Shown: positions 42,545-51,548 of the stretch, in pieces | How the letters are laid out: each line of letters begins with the position of its first letter | Position numbering within the stretch: the stretch's first letter is position 1 | Origin: Geminocystis sp050753365 | GTDB lineage: Bacteria; Cyanobacteriota; Cyanobacteriia; Cyanobacteriales; Cyanobacteriaceae | Reading direction: 5' to 3' | Assembly (NCBI RefSeq): GCF_050753365.1 | Contig: NZ_JBLZFY010000003.1 | Location: 1 to 64,000 of the forward strand | DNA length: 64,000 nt | Translations under genes and position numbers: made by a program | The notes under the pieces: model-generated | Told to the model about the DNA's origin: nothing | Databases searched by the model: none | What the model saw: the letters and a program-made list of their open reading frames with translations, nothing else

Positions 42545-42859
42545 ATGAATAAACCAGAACTATTTGATATTGTCGAATTAATCGTTAACCTACCCACAGT
42601 CAATCAATTTATCGGTAGTCAAGGAACAATAGTAGAATGCTTTGATGATAGTAAATATGAAATTGAATTTACCAATGAAGAAGGGGAAACCATAGCCCAA
42701 TGTGCCTTATCGCCTGATAAATTTATCGTTATTTGGCAGTCAAAAACTAAACAATGGGTTAGTATTTCCGATAAAATTAATGCCGTTATTAACAACCTCT
42801 CAGAAGATAGGAAAAAGGAAGTATTAAACTTTGCTAGATTTCTTTATCTAGGAGTATAA
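42545..42859 (+). CDS. DUF4926 protein 2 with extra C-terminal helix
   Basis: 104 residues. Residues 5-62 (FDIVELIVNLPTVNQFIGSQ then GTIVECFDDSKYEIEFTNEE) are a DUF4926 barrel; residues 70-104 (KINAVINNLSEDRKKEVLNF ARFLYLGV) are a helix like the C-termini of DUF2281-type antitoxins. So this looks like a fusion. It lies 8 bases behind the previous gene. Confidence 0.7.
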   Translation: MNKPELFDIVELIVNLPTVNQFIGSQGTIVECFDDSKYEIEFTNEEGETIAQCALSPDKFIVIWQSKTKQWVSISDKINAVINNLSEDRKKEVLNFARFLYLGV

Positions 42860-42863
42860 AAAG

Positions 42864-42998
42864 ATGAAGAAAAAGAAAATATCTAACGGAAGAAAAAGTG
42901 ATTATTCTCAACTGAAAAAGCAACTATTCAAAAATGAAACCGTAGATAGTCTTTATGACAAAATCAAAGCCTTTGAAAACAATCCACAGGAAAATTAA
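42864..42998 (+). CDS. 44-residue basic protein between DUF4926 genes
   Basis: Starts MKKKKISNGRKSDYSQLKKQ and ends with LYDKIKAFENNPQEN. It starts 4 bases after DUF4926 protein 2 and ends 5 bases before the third, so operon spacing supports it being real. Very basic head, helical rest; no family known. Confidence 0.55.
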   Translation: MKKKKISNGRKSDYSQLKKQLFKNETVDSLYDKIKAFENNPQEN

Positions 42999-43003
42999 CA
43001 ATA

Positions 43004-43228
43004 ATGAAACTATTTGACGTAGTAGCCTTATTAGAAGACTTACCAGAAATCAACCTTTACCGAGGGCAAGTTGGCACAATTATTGAACAATACGAACCCA
43101 ATGTATTTGAAGTAGAATTTAGCGATTGTACAGGAAAAACCTACGCCCTAGAAATGTTAACAGAAAAACAATTAATGATTTTATATCATGCACCTTTAAG
43201 TCAAGTAAAAATACCGATTTCTGCTTAA
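43004..43228 (+). CDS. DUF4926 protein 3
   Basis: 74 residues: FDVVALLEDLPEINLYRGQV then GTIIEQYEPNVFEVEFSDCT and GKTYALEMLTEKQLMIL. A canonical DUF4926 barrel, most like the first half of DUF4926 protein 2. Last gene before a convergent PIN toxin gene, 3 bases apart. Confidence 0.78.
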   Translation: MKLFDVVALLEDLPEINLYRGQVGTIIEQYEPNVFEVEFSDCTGKTYALEMLTEKQLMILYHAPLSQVKIPISA

Positions 43229-43231
43229 TAA

Positions 43232-43645
43232 TTATATACTATTAAAATTATTCAGAAAGAGATTAGGAGTAATAATCGGGATATTTTCAAAAGGATTTAA
43301 AACCAATAAATCATTATCTCCACTAACAATAAAATCAGCGTTTCCATTAATAGCTAACTCTAAAAACTTATTATCCTTTTCATCACGACAAGCCCTTATT
43401 TGACGATGAATAACCACCTTTTCACCCGTCATCATTAACTTTAATAAAAACGCCTCCCTTTCCTCAATCGTGATATATTTATCAAACTTTTTCCGACTCA
43501 AAACTTGTTTTAATTCCCCTAAAGTAGCCTCAGAAAATAAAACAATACCCCTACTTTCTGCTAACCTTACCACTTGAAAAGGTACAGAATTTTCAAACAA
43601 TAAAGCACTAACAAAGATATTAGTATCGATAACAATTCTAATCAT
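43232..43645 (-). CDS. PIN-family toxin (COG1569 type)
   Basis: 137 residues. Metal-binding Asp in IVIDTNIFVSALLF (residue 7), Glu in FSEATLGELKQVLSRKKF, and Asp residues in RDEKDNKFLELAINGNADF and IVSGDNDLLVL match the COG1569 group of PIN ribonucleases. Complete. Its start overlaps the upstream antitoxin gene by 8 bases. On the opposite strand to the restriction genes. Confidence 0.9.
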   Translation of the reverse strand: MIRIVIDTNIFVSALLFENSVPFQVVRLAESRGIVLFSEATLGELKQVLSRKKFDKYITIEEREAFLLKLMMTGEKVVIHRQIRACRDEKDNKFLELAINGNADFIVSGDNDLLVLNPFENIPIITPNLFLNNFNSI

Positions 43646-43862
43646 TATCTTCCGCCAAAATCTCCGCTAAAATTTCAGGAGTTAATCCCCTTGCTTGAGC
43701 ATTTTTAGAAATTTCTGCCATGACATCAGTTAGACTTTTATCTGCCAAATTGTATTGAAAAAATAAGCTAATCAGAGAAGTTAATTGTTGCTGAGTTTCA
43801 GGTTTAGCCGACTCAAAAGCCGTTTTAACTTCTTCTGCCACAGGAATAGTAATTGTCGTCAT
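43638..43862 (-). CDS. antitoxin of the PIN pair
   Basis: About 74 residues, start MTTITIPVAEEVKTAFESAK chosen over a codon six places upstream. Contains a helical section (ETQQQLTSLISLFFQYNL) and an acidic end (ILAEILAEDND). Such proteins are regular partners of COG1569-type PIN toxins. Confidence 0.75.
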   Translation of the reverse strand: MTTITIPVAEEVKTAFESAKPETQQQLTSLISLFFQYNLADKSLTDVMAEISKNAQARGLTPEILAEILAEDND

Positions 43863-43936
43863 AACTTCAACTTTAATCAAGAGATATTAACGAAATATTC
43901 TATCATATTCTAATATAGAAAATATCGGAAAACTCT

Positions 43937-44206
43937 ATGACTGACATCATCTTAGAAAAACTTGAACCCCAATTAAAACAACGTTTACAACAACGAGCCA
44001 CTCAAAATGGACGTACCATTGAAGCTGAAATTACCGCTATTTTATCTGCCGTTTTGCTTCCTGAATCCGACACCAATTCCAGCCAAGACTTAGCTCGATC
44101 GATCGCCCAACGTTTTGCACCTCTTGGAGAATTTGATATTCCTGAAACACCTAGAGAAGCCCCTATGTTTTTTAATAATACTAAAAGTAAAGAATTGTTG
44201 GTATAA
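43937..44206 (+). CDS. FitA-like ribbon-helix-helix antitoxin, orphan
   Basis: 89 residues. The first 45 (EKLEPQLKQRLQQRATQNG then RTIEAEITAILSAVL) are an Arc/FitA-type ribbon-helix-helix. The usual FitB/VapC toxin gene is missing, because hsdR follows 27 bases later. It may have kept a regulatory job for hsdR, or be left over from a lost pair. Confidence 0.72.
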   Translation: MTDIILEKLEPQLKQRLQQRATQNGRTIEAEITAILSAVLLPESDTNSSQDLARSIAQRFAPLGEFDIPETPREAPMFFNNTKSKELLV

Positions 44207-44233
44207 CTTAATTATAGGAAACAAAAATATGCT

Positions 44234-47200
44234 ATGAAATACACCACTGAAGACGACATCGAACTATTCAACCTAGAACTTCTACAAAGCCTAGGCTATA
44301 ACTATTTTTGCGGTTATGACATTCAACCAGAAGGAGTTAACCAAGAGCGAGAAAACTTCAGTGACGTAGTGCTACTAAACCGATTAGAAAACGCCCTCAG
44401 TCGCATTAACCCAGACATTCCCCCATACTGCCGACAACAAGCTATTAAAGAAGTATTAAATATAGCTAGTCCAGACTTAATCAGTAACAACGAGAAATTC
44501 CATCAATACCTCACCGAAGGTATTACCGTTGAATATCAAAAAGAAGGAGAAACCAGAGGGGAACAACTGTGGCTCATTGATTGGCAAAACCCAGACAATA
44601 ACGAATTTCTAGCCATTAACCAATTTACCGTCATTGAAGATAACCACAACCGCCGTCCAGACATTATCCTGTTTATTAATGGCTTACCCTTAGTAGTGAT
44701 TGAACTAAAAAACCCCGCCGATGCCAAAGCCGATACATATAAAGCCTATAATCAACTCCAAACCTATAAACGAGAAATACCAAGCCTATTTACCTATAAC
44801 GCCCTGCTAATCATCTCTGATGGTATTACAGCCAAAGCAGGTTCACTCTCCGCCGACTATAACCGCTTCATGGCATGGAAAACTAACACCCCTCACCTAT
44901 TAGAAGAAACTAATATAACTACCTCCAACTCTTCATCAAGAGACAATTTACCTTCTTCTCATCTCTCTAGCCCAGAAGATCAACTTAAACAAGAAGAAAT
45001 CGCTAATTTACGAGCAGAAAAGCCCATAATTAATCAACTGGAAGTCTTAACCGAGGGAATGCTTAATAAAGATACTCTTTTAGACATAATCCGTCACTTT
45101 ACCGTCTTTGAAGCCACCCAAACCCAAGATCCCAAAACCGATATAGTCACCATCAAAAAAACTAAGAAAATCGCCGCCTACCATCAATATTACGCCGTTA
45201 ATAAAGCTCTTAAAAGTATTGTTAGAGCATCAGGCGTTACTAATCATGAGCAAAATAAAATTATTAGCTTTCCTAGTCAAAAGCAACCCCTTTCTTATCA
45301 CAAGAAAACCCATTCCTCAAAATCCCTTGCCAAAGTAGCAGAAACTAAATCTAGTTATCAGATTACACCTCTCAAAAATCAACAACAGGGAGATCGCAGG
45401 GGGGGAGTAATTTGGCATACTCAAGGAAGCGGAAAATCCCTGTCAATGGTATTTCTAGCAGGTAAATTAGTCCTCAGTGACACCCTCAACAATCCTACCG
45501 TACTCATTCTTACAGACCGTAATGATTTAGACGACCAACTATTTGACACCTTCGCCAGTTGCCGTCAACTCCTACGACAAAGCCCCCAACAAGCAGAAAA
45601 TCGCCCCAAAGTGCAGGAACTATTACAAGTAGCCTCTGGAGGAATTATCTTTTCCACCATTCAAAAATTCGCCCCTACCGACGGTGAAAGCCTTTATCCT
45701 CAACTGTCAGACCGCAATAATATCATCGTCTTAGCTGATGAAGCCCACCGTAGCCAATACGGCTTCAAAGCTAAACAAGTGGACATCAAAGATAAAAAAG
45801 GCAAAGTAATCGGTAAACAAACCAAATATGGCTTCGCCCGTTATATCCGAGATGCCTTACCCAATGCCACCTTTGTGGGCTTTACAGGTACACCCATTGA
45901 ACAAACAGACAAGAATACTAAGGAAGTTTTCGGCAACTATATTGATATTTATGACATAGCCCAAGCCGTCAAAGATGGTGCTACCGTCCCCATTTACTAC
46001 GAAAGTAGGCTAGTCAGTTTAGAATTGGATGAATTAGGCAGACAACTGCTAGAAGAATTAGAGGATGATTTACGCTTTGAAGACTTAAGCAGTACCCAAC
46101 AAGCCAAAGCCAAAGGTACTCAATTAGAAGCCTTGGTGGGAGCGACAAAAAGATTAAGATCGATCGCCCAAGACATCGTTAACCACTTTCAACAAAGACA
46201 AAAGGCGAACCGAGGTAAAGCCATGATAGTCACCATGAGTCGCCGTATTGCCGTTAATCTTTACGAGGAAATAATCAAACTACTTCCTGATTGGCATAAC
46301 GAAGAACTAACGAAAGGTAAGATTAAAGTAGTAATGACGGCTAACGCCTCCGATGAGGAAAATTTAGTCAAACATCACACCACCAAAAAAGACCGTCAAA
46401 TCCTCGCCCAACGGCTCAAAGATGCCGAAGATGACCTAGAAATGGTCATTGTCTGCGATATGTGGTTAACGGGATTTGATGCCCCCTGTCTCCATACCAT
46501 GTACATTGATAAACCCCTCAAAGCCCATAATCTCATGCAGGGGATCGCCCGTATCAACCGTGTTTATTTTGAGAAACAGGGGGGGTTAGTAGTGGACTAC
46601 TTAGGATTAGCCAGTGAACTGAAAAAAGCCCTCAGTTTTTACGCTGAAAGTGGCGGTAAAGGACAACCTACTTTAGATCAGGAGGTGGCTTTAGGCTTAC
46701 TCCTGTCAAAATTAGAAATAGTGCAACAAATACTCCACGACTTTGACTATGAATGCTATTTTACGGCGGATACTAGGGAAAAACTGAATATCCTCACCAG
46801 AGCCACCAATTATGTTTGTAGCCCTGATATTAAGGAAAGATTCATGAGGGAAGTAACGGCACTATCCAAAGCCTATTCCTTAGCAGTACCCCATCCCGAA
46901 GCATTAGCAAAAGCCGAATTAATCTCCTTCTTCCAAGCCATCCAAGCCAGTATATATAAACTAGAACCCCAAGACAACCGCTTAACTAATCATGAAATTG
47001 AAACCGCCATTCGTCAGGTAGTGGATCAGGCGTTGGTATCAGATACCGTCATTAACATACTAGACCAAGCAGGGATAAAAGATCCTGATATTTCCATCCT
47101 CTCCGATGAATTTATCGCCGAAGTGCGGGGTATGGAACACAAAAACCTTGCGGTAGAATTACTAGAAAAACTCCTCAAAGACGAAATCCGTAACCGTCGC

Positions 47201-47647
47201 CGAGTTAACCTAGTCCAAAGTCGGAAACTAACGGAAATGTTAGAGGATGCCCTCCGCCGTTATCATAACCACGTCATTACCGTTAGGGATGTCATAGAAG
47301 AATTACTCAATATCTCCCAAGATGTCACCCAAGCCGATAAAAGGGGAGAGGAATTAGGCTTAGAACCCTATGAGTTAGCCTTTTATGATGCCCTAGCCCA
47401 AAATCAAAGTGCAGTGGAGGTAATGGGAGTAAATGAACTTAAAGCCCTGGCGATCGCGCTCACGGATAAAATCAAGAAAAATGCGTCCATTGACTGGAAC
47501 TTAAAAGAAAGCGTCAGGGCGAGGATGAAAGTAATGGTGAAAAGATTATTGAGACAATATGGCTACCCTCCCGACATGGAAAAACTAGCCACAGAATTAG
47601 TCCTAGAACAAGCCCAAGTCTTTACAGAAGCGCAAGTCAAGGGATGA
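44234..47647 (+). CDS. hsdR: type I restriction endonuclease/translocase subunit
   Basis: 1137 residues. Nuclease domain with the PD-(D/E)xK pattern: PD142-143 in RRPDIILFING and E157-x-K159 in VVIELKNP. Motor with Walker A TQGSGKS near 397 and the DEAH box in VLADEAHRSQYG near 503, and motif VI GIARINRVY further on. The C-terminal helical part that docks on the methylase is present. Full length, so the type I system could be active. Codon use is richer in C than that of the neighbouring genes, which hints at horizontal origin. Confidence 0.96.
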   Translation: MKYTTEDDIELFNLELLQSLGYNYFCGYDIQPEGVNQERENFSDVVLLNRLENALSRINPDIPPYCRQQAIKEVLNIASPDLISNNEKFHQYLTEGITVEYQKEGETRGEQLWLIDWQNPDNNEFLAINQFTVIEDNHNRRPDIILFINGLPLVVIELKNPADAKADTYKAYNQLQTYKREIPSLFTYNALLIISDGITAKAGSLSADYNRFMAWKTNTPHLLEETNITTSNSSSRDNLPSSHLSSPEDQLKQEEIANLRAEKPIINQLEVLTEGMLNKDTLLDIIRHFTVFEATQTQDPKTDIVTIKKTKKIAAYHQYYAVNKALKSIVRASGVTNHEQNKIISFPSQKQPLSYHKKTHSSKSLAKVAETKSSYQITPLKNQQQGDRRGGVIWHTQGSGKSLSMVFLAGKLVLSDTLNNPTVLILTDRNDLDDQLFDTFASCRQLLRQSPQQAENRPKVQELLQVASGGIIFSTIQKFAPTDGESLYPQLSDRNNIIVLADEAHRSQYGFKAKQVDIKDKKGKVIGKQTKYGFARYIRDALPNATFVGFTGTPIEQTDKNTKEVFGNYIDIYDIAQAVKDGATVPIYYESRLVSLELDELGRQLLEELEDDLRFEDLSSTQQAKAKGTQLEALVGATKRLRSIAQDIVNHFQQRQKANRGKAMIVTMSRRIAVNLYEEIIKLLPDWHNEELTKGKIKVVMTANASDEENLVKHHTTKKDRQILAQRLKDAEDDLEMVIVCDMWLTGFDAPCLHTMYIDKPLKAHNLMQGIARINRVYFEKQGGLVVDYLGLASELKKALSFYAESGGKGQPTLDQEVALGLLLSKLEIVQQILHDFDYECYFTADTREKLNILTRATNYVCSPDIKERFMREVTALSKAYSLAVPHPEALAKAELISFFQAIQASIYKLEPQDNRLTNHEIETAIRQVVDQALVSDTVINILDQAGIKDPDISILSDEFIAEVRGMEHKNLAVELLEKLLKDEIRNRRRVNLVQSRKLTEMLEDALRRYHNHVITVRDVIEELLNISQDVTQADKRGEELGLEPYELAFYDALAQNQSAVEVMGVNELKALAIALTDKIKKNASIDWNLKESVRARMKVMVKRLLRQYGYPPDMEKLATELVLEQAQVFTEAQVKG

Positions 47648-47687
47648 TAGGGGTCGATCGATTACTTATACTTTACTTTTAGTTTTA

Positions 47688-48215
47688 TTGTACCTCGTTA
47701 CACGAACCCTATGTTTCCGCCTAATAATTATGGCGGCTCGTACTCCTTTGGAACAAATGGTGATTAAGTTACTCTATTTTTTGGGTTTAAGGGTTTCGGA
47801 AATGTTGGATTTGAAGTGGTCTCATTTTCAGCCTGTGGAGGGGGGTTATTCTGTAGAGGTGATTGGTAAGGGGATGAAGCGTCGCATTTTGTTTCTTAAT
47901 CTTTCTCTCTGGGAACAGCTTCAGTCTTTACCTCGTATGGAGGGGGCTGATTTTGTTTTTATTACCAGTAAGTGACATTAATATGACCGACATACTATCC
48001 ATCGTGTTATCAAGGGGGTTGTCCATCGGGCTGGGGTTAATCCCCAAATTTCGGCTCACTGGTTACGTCATGCCCATGCAAGTCATAGTCTTAAACATGG
48101 AGCTTCGATCGAGCTGTTAATGAAGTCTTTGGGTCATTCTTCTTTGGATTTGACTTCTCGTTATCTCCATATTGATGCTAATCAATGTACCAGCAAATTT
48201 CTCAATATGGATTAA
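47688..48215 (+). pseudogene. broken tyrosine recombinase (XerC/D-like)
   Basis: The first part (MVIKLLYFLGLRVSEMLDLK) carries the catalytic Arg in GLRVSE. The frame stops after VFITSK at 47973. In another frame the sequence continues with VIKGVVHRAGVNPQISAHWL, the HxxR-box RHAHASHSLKHGASIELL, LGHSS, and the catalytic Tyr in TSRYLHIDANQ, ending at 48213-48215. Thus one frameshift or small deletion broke it, and the N-terminal arm domain is missing. It lies 40 bases behind hsdR and may be the remnant of the enzyme that brought in the restriction island. Confidence 0.85.
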
Positions 48216-48300
48216 TTCTGTTTCTGGAGACTAGAGGCTAATATTGTAGGTGTATTCCGTATTGCTCCTGATGTGAGCAATTAGTTCGAGGATAAAAATT

Positions 48301-49680
48301 ATGTCAAGGTATATAAAGTTATTCAAAATAGGTATTTGGATTTATTTACTTGGGGTTTTAAATCCCATTACTATTTTCACTCCAACAATAGTTAGGGCAC
48401 AAAATGAATTATTGCTTAGTCAGGTTTCAAGCAATCAAGCAAAACAAAAGGCACTAGCACATCTTGAGAAAGCTCACGAATTAGTTCAGTTTATGTCAAA
48501 CCCAGATGATCAATGCAACGTCCTAATATATATTGCCCCTATGTATGTAGAAGCTGGAGAACGATATCAAGCTAATCAAGTGTTAGCACAAGCCCGAACA
48601 ATTACTAATGATATTTCTGATCCTAGGGAGCAATCTTCAGCATTGGCATATATTGCCCGTGTCTATATAGAGAAAGGAGATTATGATCAAGCTAATCAAG
48701 TCCTAGCACAAGCCAGAACAATTACTAATGATATTTCTGATACCGATCACCAATCCTTCGTATTGGAATATATTGCCCGTATCTATGTAGAGAAAGGAGA
48801 TTATGATCAAGCTAATCAAGTCCTAGCACAAGCCCAAACAATTGCTAATGATTTTTCTACAGGATCTGGCGAATTACTGAATATTATCACCCATGTCGAT
48901 GCACAGATAAAAAACTATGACTTAGCCCAAACCATTACTAATAGTGATCCTGACCCTTTTTTGCAATTTTTTGTATTACCATATATAGCCCCCGTCTATG
49001 CACATACAAAAAACTATGACTTAGCCCAAACCATTACTAATAGTATTTCTGATCTTTTTTGGCAATCCTTAGTATTGGCATCTATTGCCCGTGTCTATGT
49101 AGAGAAAGGAGATTATGATCAAGCCAATCAAGTCCTAGTACAAGCCCGAACCATTGCTAATCGTATTTCTGATCCTGATAACCAATCTTATTTCCAATCC
49201 TCCACATTGACACATATTGCCCGTGTCTATGTAGAGAAAGGAGATCATGATCAAGCCAGTCAAGTCCTAGTACAAGCCCGAACCATTGCTAATCGTATTT
49301 CTGATCCTGATAACCAATCCTCCACATTGGCACATATTGCCCGTGTCTATGTGGAGAAAGGAGATCATGATCAAGCCAATCAAGTCCTAGCACAAGCCCG
49401 AACCATTGCTAATGATATTTCTGATCCTGATAACCAATCCTCCACATTGGCACATATTGCCCGTGTCTATGTGGAGAAAGGAGATCATGGTCAAGCCAAT
49501 CAAGTCCTAGCACAAGCCCGAACCATTGCTAATGATATTTCTGATCCTGATAACCAATCCTCCACATTGGCACATATTGCCCGTGTCTATGTGGAGAAAG
49601 GAGATCATGGTCAAGCCAATCAAGTCCTAGCACAAGCCCGAACCATTGCTAATAGTATTTCTGAACCGATTAAAAGTTAA
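48301..49680 (+). CDS. secreted protein with expanding 40-residue TPR-like repeats
   Basis: 459 residues. A signal peptide covers about 1-34 (IWIYLLGVLNPITIF... VRAQN). The rest is about ten repeats of a 40-residue unit with the core IARVYVEKGDHDQANQVLAQ then ARTIANDISDPDNQSS. It resembles TPR helices. The last three units (49321-49680) are almost identical in DNA at a 120-base period, so they arose recently; repeat number probably varies between strains. Middle units (VDAQIKNYDLAQTITN) are divergent. Probably periplasmic or exported scaffold; function unknown. GAGG lies upstream of the ATG. Confidence 0.75.
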   Translation: MSRYIKLFKIGIWIYLLGVLNPITIFTPTIVRAQNELLLSQVSSNQAKQKALAHLEKAHELVQFMSNPDDQCNVLIYIAPMYVEAGERYQANQVLAQARTITNDISDPREQSSALAYIARVYIEKGDYDQANQVLAQARTITNDISDTDHQSFVLEYIARIYVEKGDYDQANQVLAQAQTIANDFSTGSGELLNIITHVDAQIKNYDLAQTITNSDPDPFLQFFVLPYIAPVYAHTKNYDLAQTITNSISDLFWQSLVLASIARVYVEKGDYDQANQVLVQARTIANRISDPDNQSYFQSSTLTHIARVYVEKGDHDQASQVLVQARTIANRISDPDNQSSTLAHIARVYVEKGDHDQANQVLAQARTIANDISDPDNQSSTLAHIARVYVEKGDHGQANQVLAQARTIANDISDPDNQSSTLAHIARVYVEKGDHGQANQVLAQARTIANSISEPIKS

Positions 49681-49882
49681 AACAAATCAAAACCCAATAC
49701 TAAAAAAAGAAGACAAAATGGATAGATTTAATCTGCCTATTCATTCTCAATTAAGATGAAGTTATTGACAATAAAACTTTAATCAGGACAAAGTTCTGTA
49801 TTTATTAAACAGAACAAAACAAAACTCAGTATTTTTACTTGATAAGTTAGGAGATTTGTTTATATTTTTCTTATAATACTAG

Positions 49883-50029
49883 ATGACGTGCGGAATGTGG
49901 GTTTTAGTAAGACAAAGTGGAAGTCACAAAATTTATAAAAATCCAGAAGGTAAAAGAGTTACCATTCCTTATCACGGTACAGAAATTCTGAAGATTAAAA
50001 CTCTGAAAAATATGGCTCTTCTACAGTAG
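49883..50029 (+). pseudogene. HicA-like toxin remnant cut by a MITE
   Basis: 48 residues reading MWVLVRQSGSHKIYKNPEGK then RVTIPYHGTEILKIKTLKNM and ending ALLQ. The central block, with SGSHKIYKNP and the His in IPYHG, is that of HicA double-stranded-RNA-binding toxins. The first 10-12 residues of the family are missing, and the C-terminal helix is replaced by sequence of the MITE starting at 50014, where the stop lies. Confidence 0.75.
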
Positions 50030-50197
50030 TTATGATATTTTAGTAGTAAATAATCATTAAAAGTGTTGATATATAATAAGTTTAAAATTTTAAAAATGCA
50101 GATGTTATAAATTTACAGTTTTAATTTAACCTAACACCTGCCTCCTGATGTCTGACACCCTTTTCGATTAATTTATCATATTCAAAGTAGAAGAGCC
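50014..50197. mobile_element. 184-bp MITE with 11-bp terminal inverted repeats
   Basis: GGCTCTTCTAC at 50014-50024 is exactly inverted as GTAGAAGAGCC at 50187-50197. The inside is AT-rich and non-coding. The left end with following CAGTAGTTATG recurs at 17492, 29782 and 51503 in the window. It truncates the HicA-like frame. A target-site duplication could not be identified with certainty. Confidence 0.75.
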
Positions 50198-50204
50198 TAC
50201 AATT

Positions 50205-50615
50205 TTAGAAGGAGGTATTTTTGCCTTGAGCATCGACAAATTGAAAAATTTTAATAGATTCTTCATCGGGAGGAGTAATTTTTTTTGGCGAAGAAGAAAC
50301 TTTACTTTCTTGATTTTTTTCGGAAGATTGTTCTAAATTTGCAGTGACATTACTTTCTTTTTTAATCGGTAATTTTGGTTGACTATCTGCTGTAAAAATC
50401 TTGGCTAATTCTATTTGTAAAGAATCGATTAATTCAGGCTCAGAATCTAAAATTTTCCTAACTTCTTGGGCATCAGAAAGAAAGCCTTGAATCTTTTGTT
50501 TTTTTGCCAATAAATTTTTTTTGCGTTCGAGTAATTCTTGTTGTTTTACCTGTAAAGTCTTGATCTGATTTGATAAATCTTGATCTAATTTAGAAAAAAC
50601 ATTTGTATATCCCAT
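50205..50615 (-). CDS. coiled-coil protein, function unknown
   Basis: About 136 residues from the ATG of MGYTNVFSKLDQDLSNQIKT. A long coiled coil covers residues 10-55 (LQVKQQELLERKKNLLAKKQ), then a Ser/Lys-rich linker and a short conserved end (ESIKIFQFVDAQGKNTSF). AAGGA lies upstream. Not recognised; similar short coiled-coil proteins occur in related cyanobacteria. Confidence 0.5.
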   Translation of the reverse strand: MGYTNVFSKLDQDLSNQIKTLQVKQQELLERKKNLLAKKQKIQGFLSDAQEVRKILDSEPELIDSLQIELAKIFTADSQPKLPIKKESNVTANLEQSSEKNQESKVSSSPKKITPPDEESIKIFQFVDAQGKNTSF

Positions 50616-51033
50616 AATCAATTTATCCTTTTTTGTTTTAATGATAGTTTATAGTAATGCGTTGAGAAAATTAAAAATTGATAATGATAAAGAGGAATTA
50701 ATCTCTTTGTATATTATAAAAAATACTTGCTACCGATAAAAATGCTAAATCAGTGACAAAATTTGACATTCTTCCCGAAGGAAGGATTCAAGCCAAACAT
50801 TAATACAATACAGTAAGTATATACCAATCAATTTTATTACTCGTGAGATATTATGACATTTTTTTACTCAGATTCTCGATGTTGAAAGAATCGATCGAAA
50901 TCAGGGTAAAATTGAATAAAAATTAATCTAGTCTTAAATCTCAAGGAAAACAAAAAATGTATTTTATTATACAAACTTCTGATTAGGACATATCTATAGA
51001 TTGATAATTACTGCAATATATTTTATATATCTC
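50616..51033. other. intergenic region without gene
   Basis: No supported coding frame. It contains a short hairpin CTTCC-CGAA-GGAAG (about 50772-50786) in a context (TTTGACATTC) like IS200/IS605 ends, and AT-rich promoter-like sequence ahead of the response-regulator gene. Confidence 0.4.
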
Positions 51034-51495
51034 ATGTATTCATCCGAATTAATAAATCCAGAAGAATCAATAATCTTATTGGTAGATGACTTAAAACAAA
51101 ATTTAAAATTATTAACATTTATTTTAGAGGCTGAAAATTATCAAACTAGCTTTGCTTTAAGTGGAAAAGATGCTTTAGAAAGATTAAATGTACTTACCCC
51201 AGATTTAATTTTATTAGATTTAATGATGCCTGATATGAATGGTTTAGAAGTCTGTGAAAAAATTAAGTCAAATTCTGAATATAAAGACATTCCTATCATT
51301 TTTTTAACTGCCAGTCAAGAAGAACATCATTTAGTAGAAGCCTATAAATTAGGAGCGGCTGATTACGTTACAAAACCTTTTAAAAAACCAGAATTATTGA
51401 TGAGAATAGCATCACAATTAATCATAAAAAATCAAGCTAAATATATTATGCAATTATTAGAAGAAATTAAACATTTGAGGGCTATTAAAAATTAA
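51034..51495 (+). CDS. single-domain response regulator
   Basis: About 153 residues, a CheY-like receiver without output domain. Phospho-acceptor Asp in PDLILLDLMMPDMNG, acidic pocket in LLVDDLKQN, switch Thr in FLTASQEEH and Lys in YVTKPFKKPELL. The true start is probably ATG of MYSSELINPEES; a TTG 11 codons upstream is less likely. A short helical tail (MQLLEEIKHLRAIKN) follows the receiver. It may act with histidine kinases elsewhere; no kinase gene adjoins. Confidence 0.9.
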   Translation: MYSSELINPEESIILLVDDLKQNLKLLTFILEAENYQTSFALSGKDALERLNVLTPDLILLDLMMPDMNGLEVCEKIKSNSEYKDIPIIFLTASQEEHHLVEAYKLGAADYVTKPFKKPELLMRIASQLIIKNQAKYIMQLLEEIKHLRAIKN

Positions 51496-51502
51496 TTTAT
51501 TT

Positions 51503-51530
51503 GGCTCTTTTACAGTAGTTATGCCAAATT
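51503..51530. repeat. MITE-end-like repeat (GGCTCTTTTACAGTAG)
   Basis: Starts GGCTCTTTTACAGTAGTTAT, like the left end of the MITE at 50014. No matching right end was found nearby, so it may be a solitary end or a decayed copy. Confidence 0.65.
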
Positions 51531-51548
51531 AATAAAAAATAGCAGACT

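Noticed and set aside
47688..47975. A small intact 95-residue integrase
   Set aside because: The catalytic His-Arg and Tyr boxes continue in another frame up to 48215, so it is a broken gene, not a complete short protein.
48301..49680. Possible CRISPR-like array because of regular 120-bp spacing
   Set aside because: The repeats are translated in one frame as 40-residue TPR-like units without variable spacers, so this is a coding tandem repeat.
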